Of a DNA stretch of 9,806 nt, positions 1-7,168 are shown one piece after another (position 1 is the stretch's first letter; each line of letters opens with the position of its first letter). Both the position numbers and the translations under genes were made by a program. Origin of the DNA: Candidatus Aminicenantota bacterium (GTDB lineage Bacteria; Acidobacteriota; Aminicenantia; Aminicenantales; UBA4085); contig PMCY01000289.1 of assembly GCA_003154255.1 (NCBI GenBank), positions 2,134-11,939 on the forward strand, in the 5' to 3' direction. Below the pieces are notes generated by a model, which was not told the DNA's origin, did no database searches, and saw nothing but the letters and a program-made list of their open reading frames with translations.

Positions 1-296
1 ACGGCTGGGGCGGGATCGGCAAAGTGGAGACATGGCTCGATTTCGCCGGATTCGGCCGGCTGGACCTCAGGTTCCGCCATTCCCAGCTCTTCAGCGTCGA
101 CCGGCGGATCTACGAGAATAACGAAAGCCATGACTTCCTGACCCACTTCCTGGCCCGCTACGACCTGCCGGTGGGGGCCGGACTGGGCCTGCGCCTCGAA
201 TATTCCGCGTACGGGCGTCGCCTGAATTTCGAATACCACCCTTCGTTGACGTTCCAATGGTCACAGCTCGGCGCGTCGCTGGTGTGGATGTTCTGA
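1..296 (+). CDS. C-terminal end of an outer-membrane beta-barrel protein (5' partial)
   Basis: The reading frame is open at the left edge (first full codon at position 3) and stops with TGA at 294-296, so only about 97 C-terminal residues are present. The GTG at 24 is internal, not a start. The visible protein alternates polar and hydrophobic residues in short stretches rich in Tyr, Phe, Trp, Gly and Arg, such as LGLRLEYSAYGRRLNFEY and LTFQWSQLGASLVWMF. It ends in an aromatic Phe, the usual C-terminal signal recognised by the BAM assembly machinery. This pattern is that of amphipathic beta-strands in an outer-membrane protein; the specific family cannot be told from the fragment. Known: C-terminal Phe and alternating hydrophobicity mark outer-membrane barrels. 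Inferred: the membrane location. The next gene has its own promoter, so they need not share an operon. Confidence 0.72.
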   Translation, partial: GWGGIGKVETWLDFAGFGRLDLRFRHSQLFSVDRRIYENNESHDFLTHFLARYDLPVGAGLGLRLEYSAYGRRLNFEYHPSLTFQWSQLGASLVWMF

Positions 297-326
297 GGAC
301 AATCGGCCGGACAAGGCCGCCCTGGT

Positions 327-355
327 TTGACAACCTCGCGGGCCCGGTCTAAAGT
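327..355 (+). promoter_or_regulatory. Sigma70-type promoter of the pyrophosphatase gene
   Basis: A perfect -35 box TTGACA (327-332) is followed after 17 bases by TAAAGT (350-355), which matches TATAAT at four of six positions. Transcription would begin near 362, just at the GGAG ribosome binding site (362-365) of the pyrophosphatase gene, giving a very short leader. The TTG that opens the longest possible version of the downstream reading frame is part of this -35 box, which argues against it as a start codon. Confidence 0.55.
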
Positions 356-374
356 AGTCGCGGAGAATCCGTCC

Positions 375-884
375 ATGAGCATCGTATCCATCATCGACGT
401 GATCATCGAGATCCCCAAAGGCAGCCGCAACAAGTACGAGTACGATCACGACAAAAAGTGCTTCAAGCTCGACCGGATGCTTTTCTCATCGATGCATTAT
501 CCCAGCGATTACGGCTTCATCACGGGGACGGAAGCCGAGGATGACGACCCCCTGGATGCCCTCGTCCTGATCACCGAGCCGACCTTCCCGGGCTGTTTGA
601 TCCAATCCAAGCCGGTCGGCCTATTCAGAATGCGCGATGAAAAGGGCCCGGACCATAAAATCCTCTGTGTCCCGATCAACGACCCGCTCTGGAACCACAT
701 CAACCGGCTGGAGGACGTCCCGCCGCATATGCTCATCGAGATCGAGCATTTCTTCGACGTCTACAAAGAGCTCGAACACAAGAAAACGGCCGTGGAAGGC
801 TGGGAGAACGCCGAGGCGGCCCGCTCCATCATCCGCGAAGCCCAGGAGCGCTACAAGAATATCGTCTCGGACCGGCTTTCCTGA
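375..884 (+). CDS. ppa: Inorganic pyrophosphatase, family I (soluble)
   Basis: This gene encodes a cytoplasmic Mg-dependent enzyme that hydrolyses pyrophosphate to two phosphates, pulling biosynthetic reactions forward. The 169-residue length is normal for the bacterial family I enzyme. The signature D56-x-D58-P-L-D61 is present. By alignment with the E. coli enzyme from memory, the active-site set is complete: E12, K20, R34, Y46, D56, D61, D88, D93, K95, Y130 and K131, and the late block VEGWENAEAA is also kept. ATG 375 is chosen because GGAG lies 9 bases upstream, because conservation begins here, and because the alternative TTG at 327 sits inside the promoter. The next gene starts 11 bases after the stop codon, so the pyrophosphatase may be the first gene of the O-acetylation operon. 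Nothing in the sequence suggests a specialised function beyond housekeeping. Confidence 0.95.
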   Translation: MSIVSIIDVIIEIPKGSRNKYEYDHDKKCFKLDRMLFSSMHYPSDYGFITGTEAEDDDPLDALVLITEPTFPGCLIQSKPVGLFRMRDEKGPDHKILCVPINDPLWNHINRLEDVPPHMLIEIEHFFDVYKELEHKKTAVEGWENAEAARSIIREAQERYKNIVSDRLS

Positions 885-895
885 CGTCCCCCGTC

Positions 896-2314
896 ATGAG
901 ATTCCGCCCGGCCCTCGTCCTCGCAGGCGCGGCCCTTTTCCTTCTGTCGGCCGTTTGCATCCCCTTCGGAGCCCGCGCCGGCCGGGGGTCGCCGCTCAAG
1001 CGCTTCGATCTGATCGCCGGGTGGCGCGAGCGCCCGGCCGGACCGACGATCATTTCGGAAAAGATCGTGCGGGCTTTGCGGCAAGCGCGGGCGATTCCCA
1101 AAACCCGGCGGCCGGCCGTCATCCCCAAAATCGTCGACATTCCGGCCGTGGCCGTCGTCCAGCCGATCGAGCTGACGGAGGAGACGGCCCTGGACGCGTT
1201 TTTCGCCGCTCTGCACCGGCAGCGGGCCGAGGGCGGGATGGTGCGGATCGCTTATTACGGCGATTCGATCGTCGAGGGTGACCTGATCACCCAGGACTTG
1301 CGCGCCTCTTTCCAAAAGGACTTTGGGGGCGGCGGCGCTGGTTATCTGCCCATCGCCTCCGAAGTGGCCCCTTTCCGCATCACCGTGACCCACGATTTCT
1401 CGCTCGAATGGAAAACCGTCTCCATTCTTCAGCGTAACCGGGCCTTTCCGGTCGGCATTGCCGGCCAGGTCTTCGTGGCCCCTTGCCCCCGCAAAGAGGA
1501 CACGGATCCGCCCTGCGAGGCCTGGGTCGAATACAAGGCGCCGACGCGCTGGCCGTCGCTGAAGCAGTTCAAGACGCTGCGGCTTTTCTACAGCCGGGCC
1601 GAGGCGCCCGCGGCCGTCGAGTACACCGCCAACGGCGGTGAACCTGCGTCCATCGACCTGGAGCCGGGCGAAGAGATCCGCCAGATTGTCCTCAAGTTCG
1701 ACCCGCCGGCCAAAAAAGTCAGGCTGACGCTCCGCAGCCGCGGCGCCTTCCCGGTCTACGGCGTCTCATGGGACGGGGACGGCGGCGTCGAAGTGGACAA
1801 TTTCGCCCTGCGCGGAAATTCGGGCCTGCCTTTGATCGAGATCCCCGCCGGCGTGCTCCAGGAATTCGACCGCCTGCTCGATTACCGGCTGATCGTTCTT
1901 CATTTCGGGACCAACGTCACGTCCCCCGATCTTTCGGATTATTCCTGGTACCGGGCCGGGATGGCCAAGGTCGTGCGGCATTTCCGGAACGCCTTCCCCA
2001 ACGCCTCCATCCTGCTCATCGGGGCCGGCGACCGCAGCTACAAAGTCGACGCGGAGTACGTGACCATGCCGACGATCCCCATTCTCGTCGAGACCCAGCG
2101 CAAGGTCGCCGCGGACACCGGGGCGGCGTTCTGGGACCTCTACGGGGCCATGGGCGGGTTGAATTCCATGGTCGGATGGGTCAACCACAAGCCCGTTCTG
2201 GCCGCCCTCGACTACACCCACCTGTCCGCGGCCGGTTCCCGCCGCGTCGCGGAATTCCTGTATAATGCCTTGATGTCCCGGTTCAAGGCCTACGAGGAGA
2301 ACCTTGCCCGCTGA
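896..2314 (+). CDS. Exported SGNH-fold (GDSL) protein, probable O-acetyltransferase or esterase, first of a tandem pair
   Basis: The 472-residue protein starts with a signal peptide (basic residues 2-4, hydrophobic core, likely cleavage after ARA at 26-28), so it should act in the periplasm. A basic, proline-containing linker of about 80 residues precedes the SGNH domain. All four catalytic blocks are visible: G122-D123-S124 (nucleophile Ser), G307 in block II, G338-T339-N340 in block III, and D439-x-x-H442 completing the triad. Known: SGNH proteins beside AlgI-type MBOATs (AlgX/AlgJ, PatB, DltD types) take an acyl group from the membrane partner and transfer it to a glycan; other SGNH proteins are esterases. 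Inferred: a glycan acetyl transfer role, from the overlapping genes downstream. The next gene overlaps its last 11 bases. It shares the late motif WDLYGAMGG with that gene product. ATG 896 has no good Shine-Dalgarno, suggesting coupling to the pyrophosphatase gene 11 bases upstream. Confidence 0.85.
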   Translation: MRFRPALVLAGAALFLLSAVCIPFGARAGRGSPLKRFDLIAGWRERPAGPTIISEKIVRALRQARAIPKTRRPAVIPKIVDIPAVAVVQPIELTEETALDAFFAALHRQRAEGGMVRIAYYGDSIVEGDLITQDLRASFQKDFGGGGAGYLPIASEVAPFRITVTHDFSLEWKTVSILQRNRAFPVGIAGQVFVAPCPRKEDTDPPCEAWVEYKAPTRWPSLKQFKTLRLFYSRAEAPAAVEYTANGGEPASIDLEPGEEIRQIVLKFDPPAKKVRLTLRSRGAFPVYGVSWDGDGGVEVDNFALRGNSGLPLIEIPAGVLQEFDRLLDYRLIVLHFGTNVTSPDLSDYSWYRAGMAKVVRHFRNAFPNASILLIGAGDRSYKVDAEYVTMPTIPILVETQRKVAADTGAAFWDLYGAMGGLNSMVGWVNHKPVLAALDYTHLSAAGSRRVAEFLYNALMSRFKAYEENLAR

Positions 2315-3503
2315 AAAAATCTTCGCCGCGGCCGCCTTGTCTTTCTTCGGCCTGGCCCTGGCCCCGTTTCCGGGACAGAAGATCCCGGGCATCCTCGTCC
2401 CGGTCAATCCCGAGCAGAATGTCCTTGTCGGCGGGGATGCCCTGGCGCTCTTCTTTGACAAGCTCCGCGACTTGGCCGCGACCGGCAAGGGCCAGGTGGC
2501 CATCCTTCACGTCGGCGATTCCCATGTCGAGGCGGGATATTACCCGGCCGCCGTCCGCGGCGGGTTGCAACAGAAATTCGGCGACGCCGGGCGGGGCATC
2601 GTCCGCCCCTCCATCCTGGGTGTCCTGCCCAAGAAGTGGATCCGTTCGGTCGAGATCCGCCAGGACGTCAAGGCCTTGCGCCTATGGGCGGGGCTCAAGG
2701 AGGAGGAAGCGGGGTCCGGTTTCAACGCCGTGGTCGTCTACCACGACAAAGGCCTCGATTATTACAATTTCGAGGTTCTGGACCCGTCCAACCGTGTTCT
2801 CGGCAAGGTCACGGCAAGGCGCCCACTGGAATGGCCGGGCGCGCAGGGTGTTCAGGTCTCCCGCGTCGAACTGCCCGAAACGCTCCGCAGCATCGTCCTG
2901 CGCGCGGCCAAAGACCCCAAGACTACCCTCCAGCGCTATGCCCAGATGTACGGCATCTCCCTGGAGAACGGCCGGAGCGGCGTCATCTACCATTCTTTCG
3001 GGATCATCGGAGCCAACTGCGACAGCTTCGCCAAGTCGGCTTTCTTCCACAGGCAGCTGGAGTACGTCCAGCCCGACCTGGTCATCGTCTCCTTGGGCAC
3101 GAACGACGGCTCGACCCCCTATTTCAAGAAAGATGAATTCACGGCCCGGCTCGACTCTCTCCTCCAGAAGATCCGGGAGATCTGCCCCCATTCAGCCATC
3201 CTCCTGACTACCGCGCCCGATTCGTATTTTCCCCGCCAGCGCCGGCGCACGGCCATGCCCAACACGAACATGGCCTCCGAACGGGAGGCCATCCTGGAGC
3301 TGGCCGCCCTGCGCCATTGCGCCGTTTGGGACCTCTACTCCGTTATGGGAGGGGATGGCTCGATGGCCATCTGGCGGGAGAGCGCCTTGGCCAACCTGGA
3401 CAACATCCATTTTACCAAAGAGGGATATGAGCGGCAGGGCCGCCTGCTCTTCGAGGCCCTGATGAAGGGATATGGATCCGATGCCCCCCCTCGATCCCGC
3501 TAG
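2304..3503 (+). CDS. Exported SGNH-fold (GDSL) protein, second of a tandem pair
   Basis: The 399-residue product has an N-terminal hydrophobic stretch (about residues 6-20, after Lys5) that could be a signal peptide or membrane anchor. The SGNH blocks are G71-D72-S73-H74, G236-A-N238, G265-T266-N267-D268 and D366-N-I-H369, so the catalytic set is intact. It resembles the upstream protein near the C terminus (WDLYSVMGGDGSM here, WDLYGAMGGLNSM there), which indicates an old tandem duplication. No in-frame ATG gives a sensible N terminus: one at 2265 is stopped two codons later. TTG 2304 is therefore chosen, with AGGAG at 2295-2299. The start lies inside the end of the upstream gene, and the MBOAT gene starts inside this one, so translation of all three is probably coupled. 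Which of the two SGNH proteins is the transferase, or whether one is an esterase, cannot be decided from sequence. Confidence 0.84.
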   Translation: MPAEKIFAAAALSFFGLALAPFPGQKIPGILVPVNPEQNVLVGGDALALFFDKLRDLAATGKGQVAILHVGDSHVEAGYYPAAVRGGLQQKFGDAGRGIVRPSILGVLPKKWIRSVEIRQDVKALRLWAGLKEEEAGSGFNAVVVYHDKGLDYYNFEVLDPSNRVLGKVTARRPLEWPGAQGVQVSRVELPETLRSIVLRAAKDPKTTLQRYAQMYGISLENGRSGVIYHSFGIIGANCDSFAKSAFFHRQLEYVQPDLVIVSLGTNDGSTPYFKKDEFTARLDSLLQKIREICPHSAILLTTAPDSYFPRQRRRTAMPNTNMASEREAILELAALRHCAVWDLYSVMGGDGSMAIWRESALANLDNIHFTKEGYERQGRLLFEALMKGYGSDAPPRSR

Positions 3504-4959
3504 AATCCTGGCCGTCTTCGTCTTCGATCCGAAGGACCCCCTGGGCTTCATCAGCGGGACGTTTCTGCTCCTGGCGCTGGTCCTGCTGGCGGTCTATCCC
3601 TTCGCCTCCCGGACCCGCCGAGGCCGGGTATTGATCCTCCTCCTTTTTTCCCTGTTCTTCTATTACAAGACGGGCGGCGGGTTCGTCGCCCTGCTCGTCT
3701 TGTCGGCCCTGATCGATTACGGGATCGGACTCGCGCTGGGGGCGGCCCGGAATCGGAACGCGGCCAGGGCGCTTCTGTGGAGCGGAATCGCGGCCAACCT
3801 GGCCGTACTGGCGGCCTTCAAATATGCGCATTGGACTCCGGGCGGCGCGGCGTCCCTGGCCGTTCCTGTGGGTGTTTCCTATTACGTCTTTCAGAAAATC
3901 AGTTATCTCGCCGACGTTTATCGAAAAAAAGCGGCCCCGGTGAGGCGGGCGGACGAATTTCTGCTCTATGTGGCTTTTTTCCCCCGCGTCGTGGCCGGGC
4001 CGATCGTCCGGGCGGGCGAGTTCATGCCCCAGCTCGAGTCGACCTATGCGCCCGACCGCTTCGACGTTGGAGAGGCCGTTTTTCTCATCCTGACCGGGCT
4101 GTTTAAGAAAGCCATCATTGCCGATTTCATCGGCATAAACTTTGTCGATCGCGTCTTCGCCTCGCCCACCCTCTATTCCGGACTGGAGAACCTGTTGGCG
4201 GTCTATGGTTACGCCATCCAGATCTACTGTGATTTTTCCGGCTATACGGACATCGCCCTGGGGATCGGACGTTTGTTGGGATTCCGCCTCCCGCCCAATT
4301 TCAAGTCTCCCTACAAGGCGACGACGATCAGCGAGTTCTGGTCGGGCTGGCACATGACCCTTTCCCGCTGGCTGATGGACTATCTGTTCTGGCCCATCAC
4401 CCTGCGCCTGTCGGCGATCATCAAGTCCGAACGTTGGGCCGGCATCCGGACGGACCGGATCATCCCGGTGGCCGCTTCGATGATCACTTTTTTGATCTGC
4501 GGGCTTTGGCATGGGGCGGCCTGGGGATTCATCGTCTGGGGAGCGCTTCATGGCGCCGCGATCTCGCTGGAACGGGTCCTGCGTCTGCCCCAGAAAGTCC
4601 GGAAGACCGCGGGGCGGCGGGCCGTCGGACGGATTCTCGCTTTTCACTATATCTGCCTGGGATGGATCTTTTTTCGCTCCGGACGCCTGGATACGGCCGT
4701 TGCAGTCCTCACCCAGATCTTCGCCCATTTCAAAGCTGCTCTTCTGCCCCAGTTCATCGCAGGCTATCCCCTGGTCTGCGGCCTGATTATCCTCGGCTTT
4801 GGCTTCCACTTCCTGCCCCGGGGCCTCAAGTATTCAGTCAAGCGGCTCACCGTGGAGGCTTCCTGGCCCGTCCAGGCCTTTCTCCTAGCGGCCATGATCT
4901 GGCTGGTCTTCCAATTCCGCGCCGCCGAAATCCAGCCGTTCATTTACTTTAAGTTCTAG
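3472..4959 (+). CDS. MBOAT-family membrane O-acyltransferase (AlgI/PatA/DltB type)
   Basis: This 495-residue inner-membrane protein has many hydrophobic segments, starting around residues 27-44. Its AlgI/DltB hallmarks are YCDFSGYTDIALG (252-264), the following LLGF..P.NF..PY block, E288-F-W-x-x-W-H294, and GLWHGAAWGFIVWGALHG (344-361). That last block contains H347 and the canonical MBOAT histidine H360. Known: these proteins move an acyl group, usually acetyl from acetyl-CoA, across the cytoplasmic membrane and hand it to a periplasmic SGNH partner. Two such partners are encoded immediately upstream. The start overlaps the preceding gene by 32 bases. A second ATG at 3481 is an alternative, because AAGGG at 3465-3469 is too close to 3472 but lies 11 bases from 3481. 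Length fits the family. The glycan acetylated is unknown; peptidoglycan, an exopolysaccharide or lipid-linked sugar are all possible. Confidence 0.93.
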   Translation: MDPMPPLDPARILAVFVFDPKDPLGFISGTFLLLALVLLAVYPFASRTRRGRVLILLLFSLFFYYKTGGGFVALLVLSALIDYGIGLALGAARNRNAARALLWSGIAANLAVLAAFKYAHWTPGGAASLAVPVGVSYYVFQKISYLADVYRKKAAPVRRADEFLLYVAFFPRVVAGPIVRAGEFMPQLESTYAPDRFDVGEAVFLILTGLFKKAIIADFIGINFVDRVFASPTLYSGLENLLAVYGYAIQIYCDFSGYTDIALGIGRLLGFRLPPNFKSPYKATTISEFWSGWHMTLSRWLMDYLFWPITLRLSAIIKSERWAGIRTDRIIPVAASMITFLICGLWHGAAWGFIVWGALHGAAISLERVLRLPQKVRKTAGRRAVGRILAFHYICLGWIFFRSGRLDTAVAVLTQIFAHFKAALLPQFIAGYPLVCGLIILGFGFHFLPRGLKYSVKRLTVEASWPVQAFLLAAMIWLVFQFRAAEIQPFIYFKF

Positions 4960-4990
4960 TCGGTGCGGCGCCCGAATCCGTTCATGTTGT

Positions 4991-5019
4991 TTGACTCCTC
5001 TCCGACCCGATGATATAAA
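4991..5019 (+). promoter_or_regulatory. Near-consensus sigma70 promoter for a leaderless or near-leaderless transcript
   Basis: TTGACT (4991-4996) and TATAAA (5014-5019) are separated by exactly 17 bases; each box differs from consensus at one position. Only nine bases lie between the -10 box and the ATG of the lytic transglycosylase at 5029. The expected transcription start is therefore within a few bases of the start codon, and no Shine-Dalgarno sequence is present. Confidence 0.7.
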
Positions 5020-5028
5020 TATTGTTCA

Positions 5029-6483
5029 ATGACTTTTAACAAGATCCGATATATCTTGGTCATAAGTCTTTTGGCCGGTCTCGCCGGTTGCGCGCAATCA
5101 GCCAAACCCCGGGTTGAACCGCCACCCACTCGCATCGAGGCTCCGGCCAACCAGCCCGTCCCCGTCGAGACAAAATCCCCGGCGCAGCTCAAGACCGTCA
5201 TTCCCGATGAAGAAAAGAAAGCCGCGGCGGCCGCCGAATCCGCGGAAGAAAACGCGGCCTTTAAAACCGACGTCAACGGGCCGGGCGCGCTTCTCGAAGA
5301 AGCGCTCACCGCCTACCAGGAAGCCAAAACCTGCCGGGAGGGCGGCGACCTGGACGGCGCGCTCAAAGCGCTGGACAAAGCCTATGACCTGATGCTCAAG
5401 GCCAAGGTCCCTGCCGATTCCCCTCTGCTCCAGGAAAGGAACGATCTGCGCATCCTGATCGCCCAGCGCATCCAGGAGATTTACGCCTGCCGGATGAACC
5501 CCGTGGCCAACGGCGGCAACGCCATAGCTTTAGTCGAGAACAAATGGGTCCTGGACGAGATCAAGAGCTTCCAGACGGCCGAACGGGCTTCGTTCATCGA
5601 AGCTTACAAGCGTTCCGGGCTTTATCGCGAGATGATCGCCGCCGAATTCCGGAAGCTGGGGATCCCCGAGGAGCTGTCCTGGCTGCCGGTCATCGAAAGC
5701 TCGTTCACCGCCCGGGCCATGTCCCGGGCGCGGGCCCTGGGAATGTGGCAGTTCATCGCTTCGACCGGCTACCGCTACGGCCTCAACCGCGATCGCTGGG
5801 TGGACGAGCGCATGGACCCGGAAAAAGCCACCCGGGCTGCGGCCAAGTTCCTCAACGACCTGCATACGGCATTCGGCGATTGGGCCACCGCCTTGGCCGC
5901 CTATAATTGCGGCGAATTCGCCGTTCAGAACGTCATCAACGTCCAGCACATCAATTATCTGGACGATTTCTGGGACCTGTTTTCGCGGCTTCCCTTTGAG
6001 ACGGCCCGCTTCGTGCCGCGCTTCATGGCCGTGGTTCTCATCTCCAGGAATCCCGAGAAATATGGCTTTACGCTCCCGGCGCCTTACGCCTCATTAAAGT
6101 ATGAGATGATCAAGGCCAACCGGCCGGTCAAGCTGACGACGCTCTCAACCGCTCTGGGTTTGGACGCCTCGGAGTTGGCTATCCTCAATCCGGAGTTGCG
6201 CTTCGATTCGACTCCCGACGCCGTCTACAACCTGAAGATCCCCTTGGGTTTGGGCGAGAAAGCCCTGCAAGCCGTCGAGAACCAACCCAAGTACGTCCCC
6301 CCGGAGGTAAGCTACTCCTGGCACCTGATCAAGTCCGGAGATACTCTCTGGGGCATCGCCCATCAATACGGGACGTCCATCGACATGCTGCTCAAACTCA
6401 ACGCCATGCAGAGGAATTCGATGCTCATGCCGGGCCGGAAGATCAAGGTTCCCGGCAAAGGCGGGCAGCCCGCGGAATACTAG
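5029..6483 (+). CDS. mltD: MltD-like membrane-bound lytic murein transglycosylase (SLT plus LysM lipoprotein)
   Basis: This protein cleaves the MurNAc-GlcNAc bond of peptidoglycan, forming 1,6-anhydroMurNAc, at the periplasmic side of a membrane. A lipoprotein signal peptide ends in lipobox L-A-G-C21. Next comes an Ala/Pro/Glu-rich spacer and a helical repeat-like segment (about 90-155). The SLT domain (about 195-310) has catalytic E223 in LPVIESSF, GMWQF at 238-242 and ALAAYNCGE at 288-296. A degenerate LysM-like segment lies near 366-408, and a clear C-terminal LysM covers about 431-476, which should bind glycan. The 484-residue length is close to E. coli MltD, which has two LysM domains. 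The start at 5029 is forced by an in-frame stop at 5011, needed for the signal peptide, and fits the adjacent promoter. It follows the O-acetylation genes but has its own promoter. Its TAG stop interlocks with that of the convergent flavoprotein gene. Confidence 0.93.
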   Translation: MTFNKIRYILVISLLAGLAGCAQSAKPRVEPPPTRIEAPANQPVPVETKSPAQLKTVIPDEEKKAAAAAESAEENAAFKTDVNGPGALLEEALTAYQEAKTCREGGDLDGALKALDKAYDLMLKAKVPADSPLLQERNDLRILIAQRIQEIYACRMNPVANGGNAIALVENKWVLDEIKSFQTAERASFIEAYKRSGLYREMIAAEFRKLGIPEELSWLPVIESSFTARAMSRARALGMWQFIASTGYRYGLNRDRWVDERMDPEKATRAAAKFLNDLHTAFGDWATALAAYNCGEFAVQNVINVQHINYLDDFWDLFSRLPFETARFVPRFMAVVLISRNPEKYGFTLPAPYASLKYEMIKANRPVKLTTLSTALGLDASELAILNPELRFDSTPDAVYNLKIPLGLGEKALQAVENQPKYVPPEVSYSWHLIKSGDTLWGIAHQYGTSIDMLLKLNAMQRNSMLMPGRKIKVPGKGGQPAEY

Positions 6484-7166
6484 GCATACGGGCGGGCGCG
6501 TAAATCGAGCGCCCGGCCGGCTTTCTTGCCGTTCTTGCGGGCCTGTTGTTTCCAGCCCCAATTCGCCCCCAGAAAATAGAGCCACTTCGGCATCATCGGC
6601 TTGCCCATGAGCATGGACGTTTCTTCCGGAATGGTCCCCCCGCCGGCCAGCGCGGCCGCCGCCTGATCAAGCGCCGACAGGACGTTGCGCAGCATTCCCT
6701 TCGGCTTTTCGGGCATAGGCCGGCCGGCCGCGCCGCCCATGCCCAAGGCCAATCCCCCGGCCCAGGTAAAACCGTTGAGATCGGCAAAACGGCGCATGAT
6801 GTCGAGGGCCGTCCGGTTTTGATGGGTTTCCGGAAAACCACATTGGACAAGGGCGGTCAGGCGGGGCCGGAACGTCGGCAGATTTTCCCGCCGTTCTGAG
6901 GCGATCCGATCGAGCGTCCTGATCACGGGAGCGGGCAGATGGTCCACGTACAAGGGAAAGGAAAAGATCAGAAGGTCCGCGGAAAGCGCCGCGGCGATCA
7001 GGGCCTCTTCCTTTTCAGGCGCGTCGAGGTCGCCGTAGATCGAATGCGTCTCGACGGTCATCCCCCGGGACGAGAGTCCTTGGAGAAGGCGCAGGCCCAG
7101 CCTCCGCGAGGCGCTTTGATGCCCCCTCGGGCTGCCGACGAGCAGGACGGCTTTGGCAGCGGACAT
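6480..7166 (-). CDS. Flavodoxin-fold NAD(P)H-dependent oxidoreductase (NADPH-dependent FMN reductase-like)
   Basis: The 228-residue cytoplasmic protein begins with a beta-strand followed by G11-S-P-R-G15-H-Q-S-A-S20, the FMN phosphate-binding loop of the flavodoxin-like NAD(P)H oxidoreductase superfamily. The stretch SFPLYVDHLPAPV (about 68-80) matches the second flavin-contacting loop of this superfamily. The C terminus is basic and aromatic (KWLYFLGANWGW, then ARKNG). ATG 7166 is supported by a strong AAGGAG 8 bases upstream and by the 2-base gap to the preceding gene stop; the longer frame to 7214 would only add a segment overlapping that gene. It is the last gene of the TetR-flavoprotein operon. 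Substrate is unknown; quinones, nitro or azo compounds, or free flavin are typical of the superfamily. No terminator hairpin separates it from the convergent transglycosylase gene, and the two stop codons overlap. Confidence 0.85.
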   Translation of the reverse strand: MSAAKAVLLVGSPRGHQSASRRLGLRLLQGLSSRGMTVETHSIYGDLDAPEKEEALIAAALSADLLIFSFPLYVDHLPAPVIRTLDRIASERRENLPTFRPRLTALVQCGFPETHQNRTALDIMRRFADLNGFTWAGGLALGMGGAAGRPMPEKPKGMLRNVLSALDQAAAALAGGGTIPEETSMLMGKPMMPKWLYFLGANWGWKQQARKNGKKAGRALDLRARPYA

Positions 7167-7168
7167 GG

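Noticed and set aside
304..319. Hairpin CGGCC/GGCCG after the barrel gene, possible terminator
   Set aside because: The stem is only 5 bases and is not followed by a proper T-run, only TTT at 326-328.
2261..2266. Perfect TATAAT inside the end of the first SGNH gene, possible internal promoter for the second
   Set aside because: There is no -35 box at 16-18 bases upstream and no correctly spaced extended -10 TG, and the sequence is fully explained as codons (Leu-Tyr-Asn-Ala).
1766..2503. 245-codon - strand reading frame opposite the end of the first SGNH gene and start of the second
   Set aside because: Low-complexity antisense product; the + strand carries intact catalytic blocks of both SGNH genes.
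3412..4809. 465-codon - strand reading frame opposite the MBOAT gene
   Set aside because: It mirrors the MBOAT codons; the product is very rich in Asp, Gly, Arg and Gln, typical of antisense translation, with no family signature.
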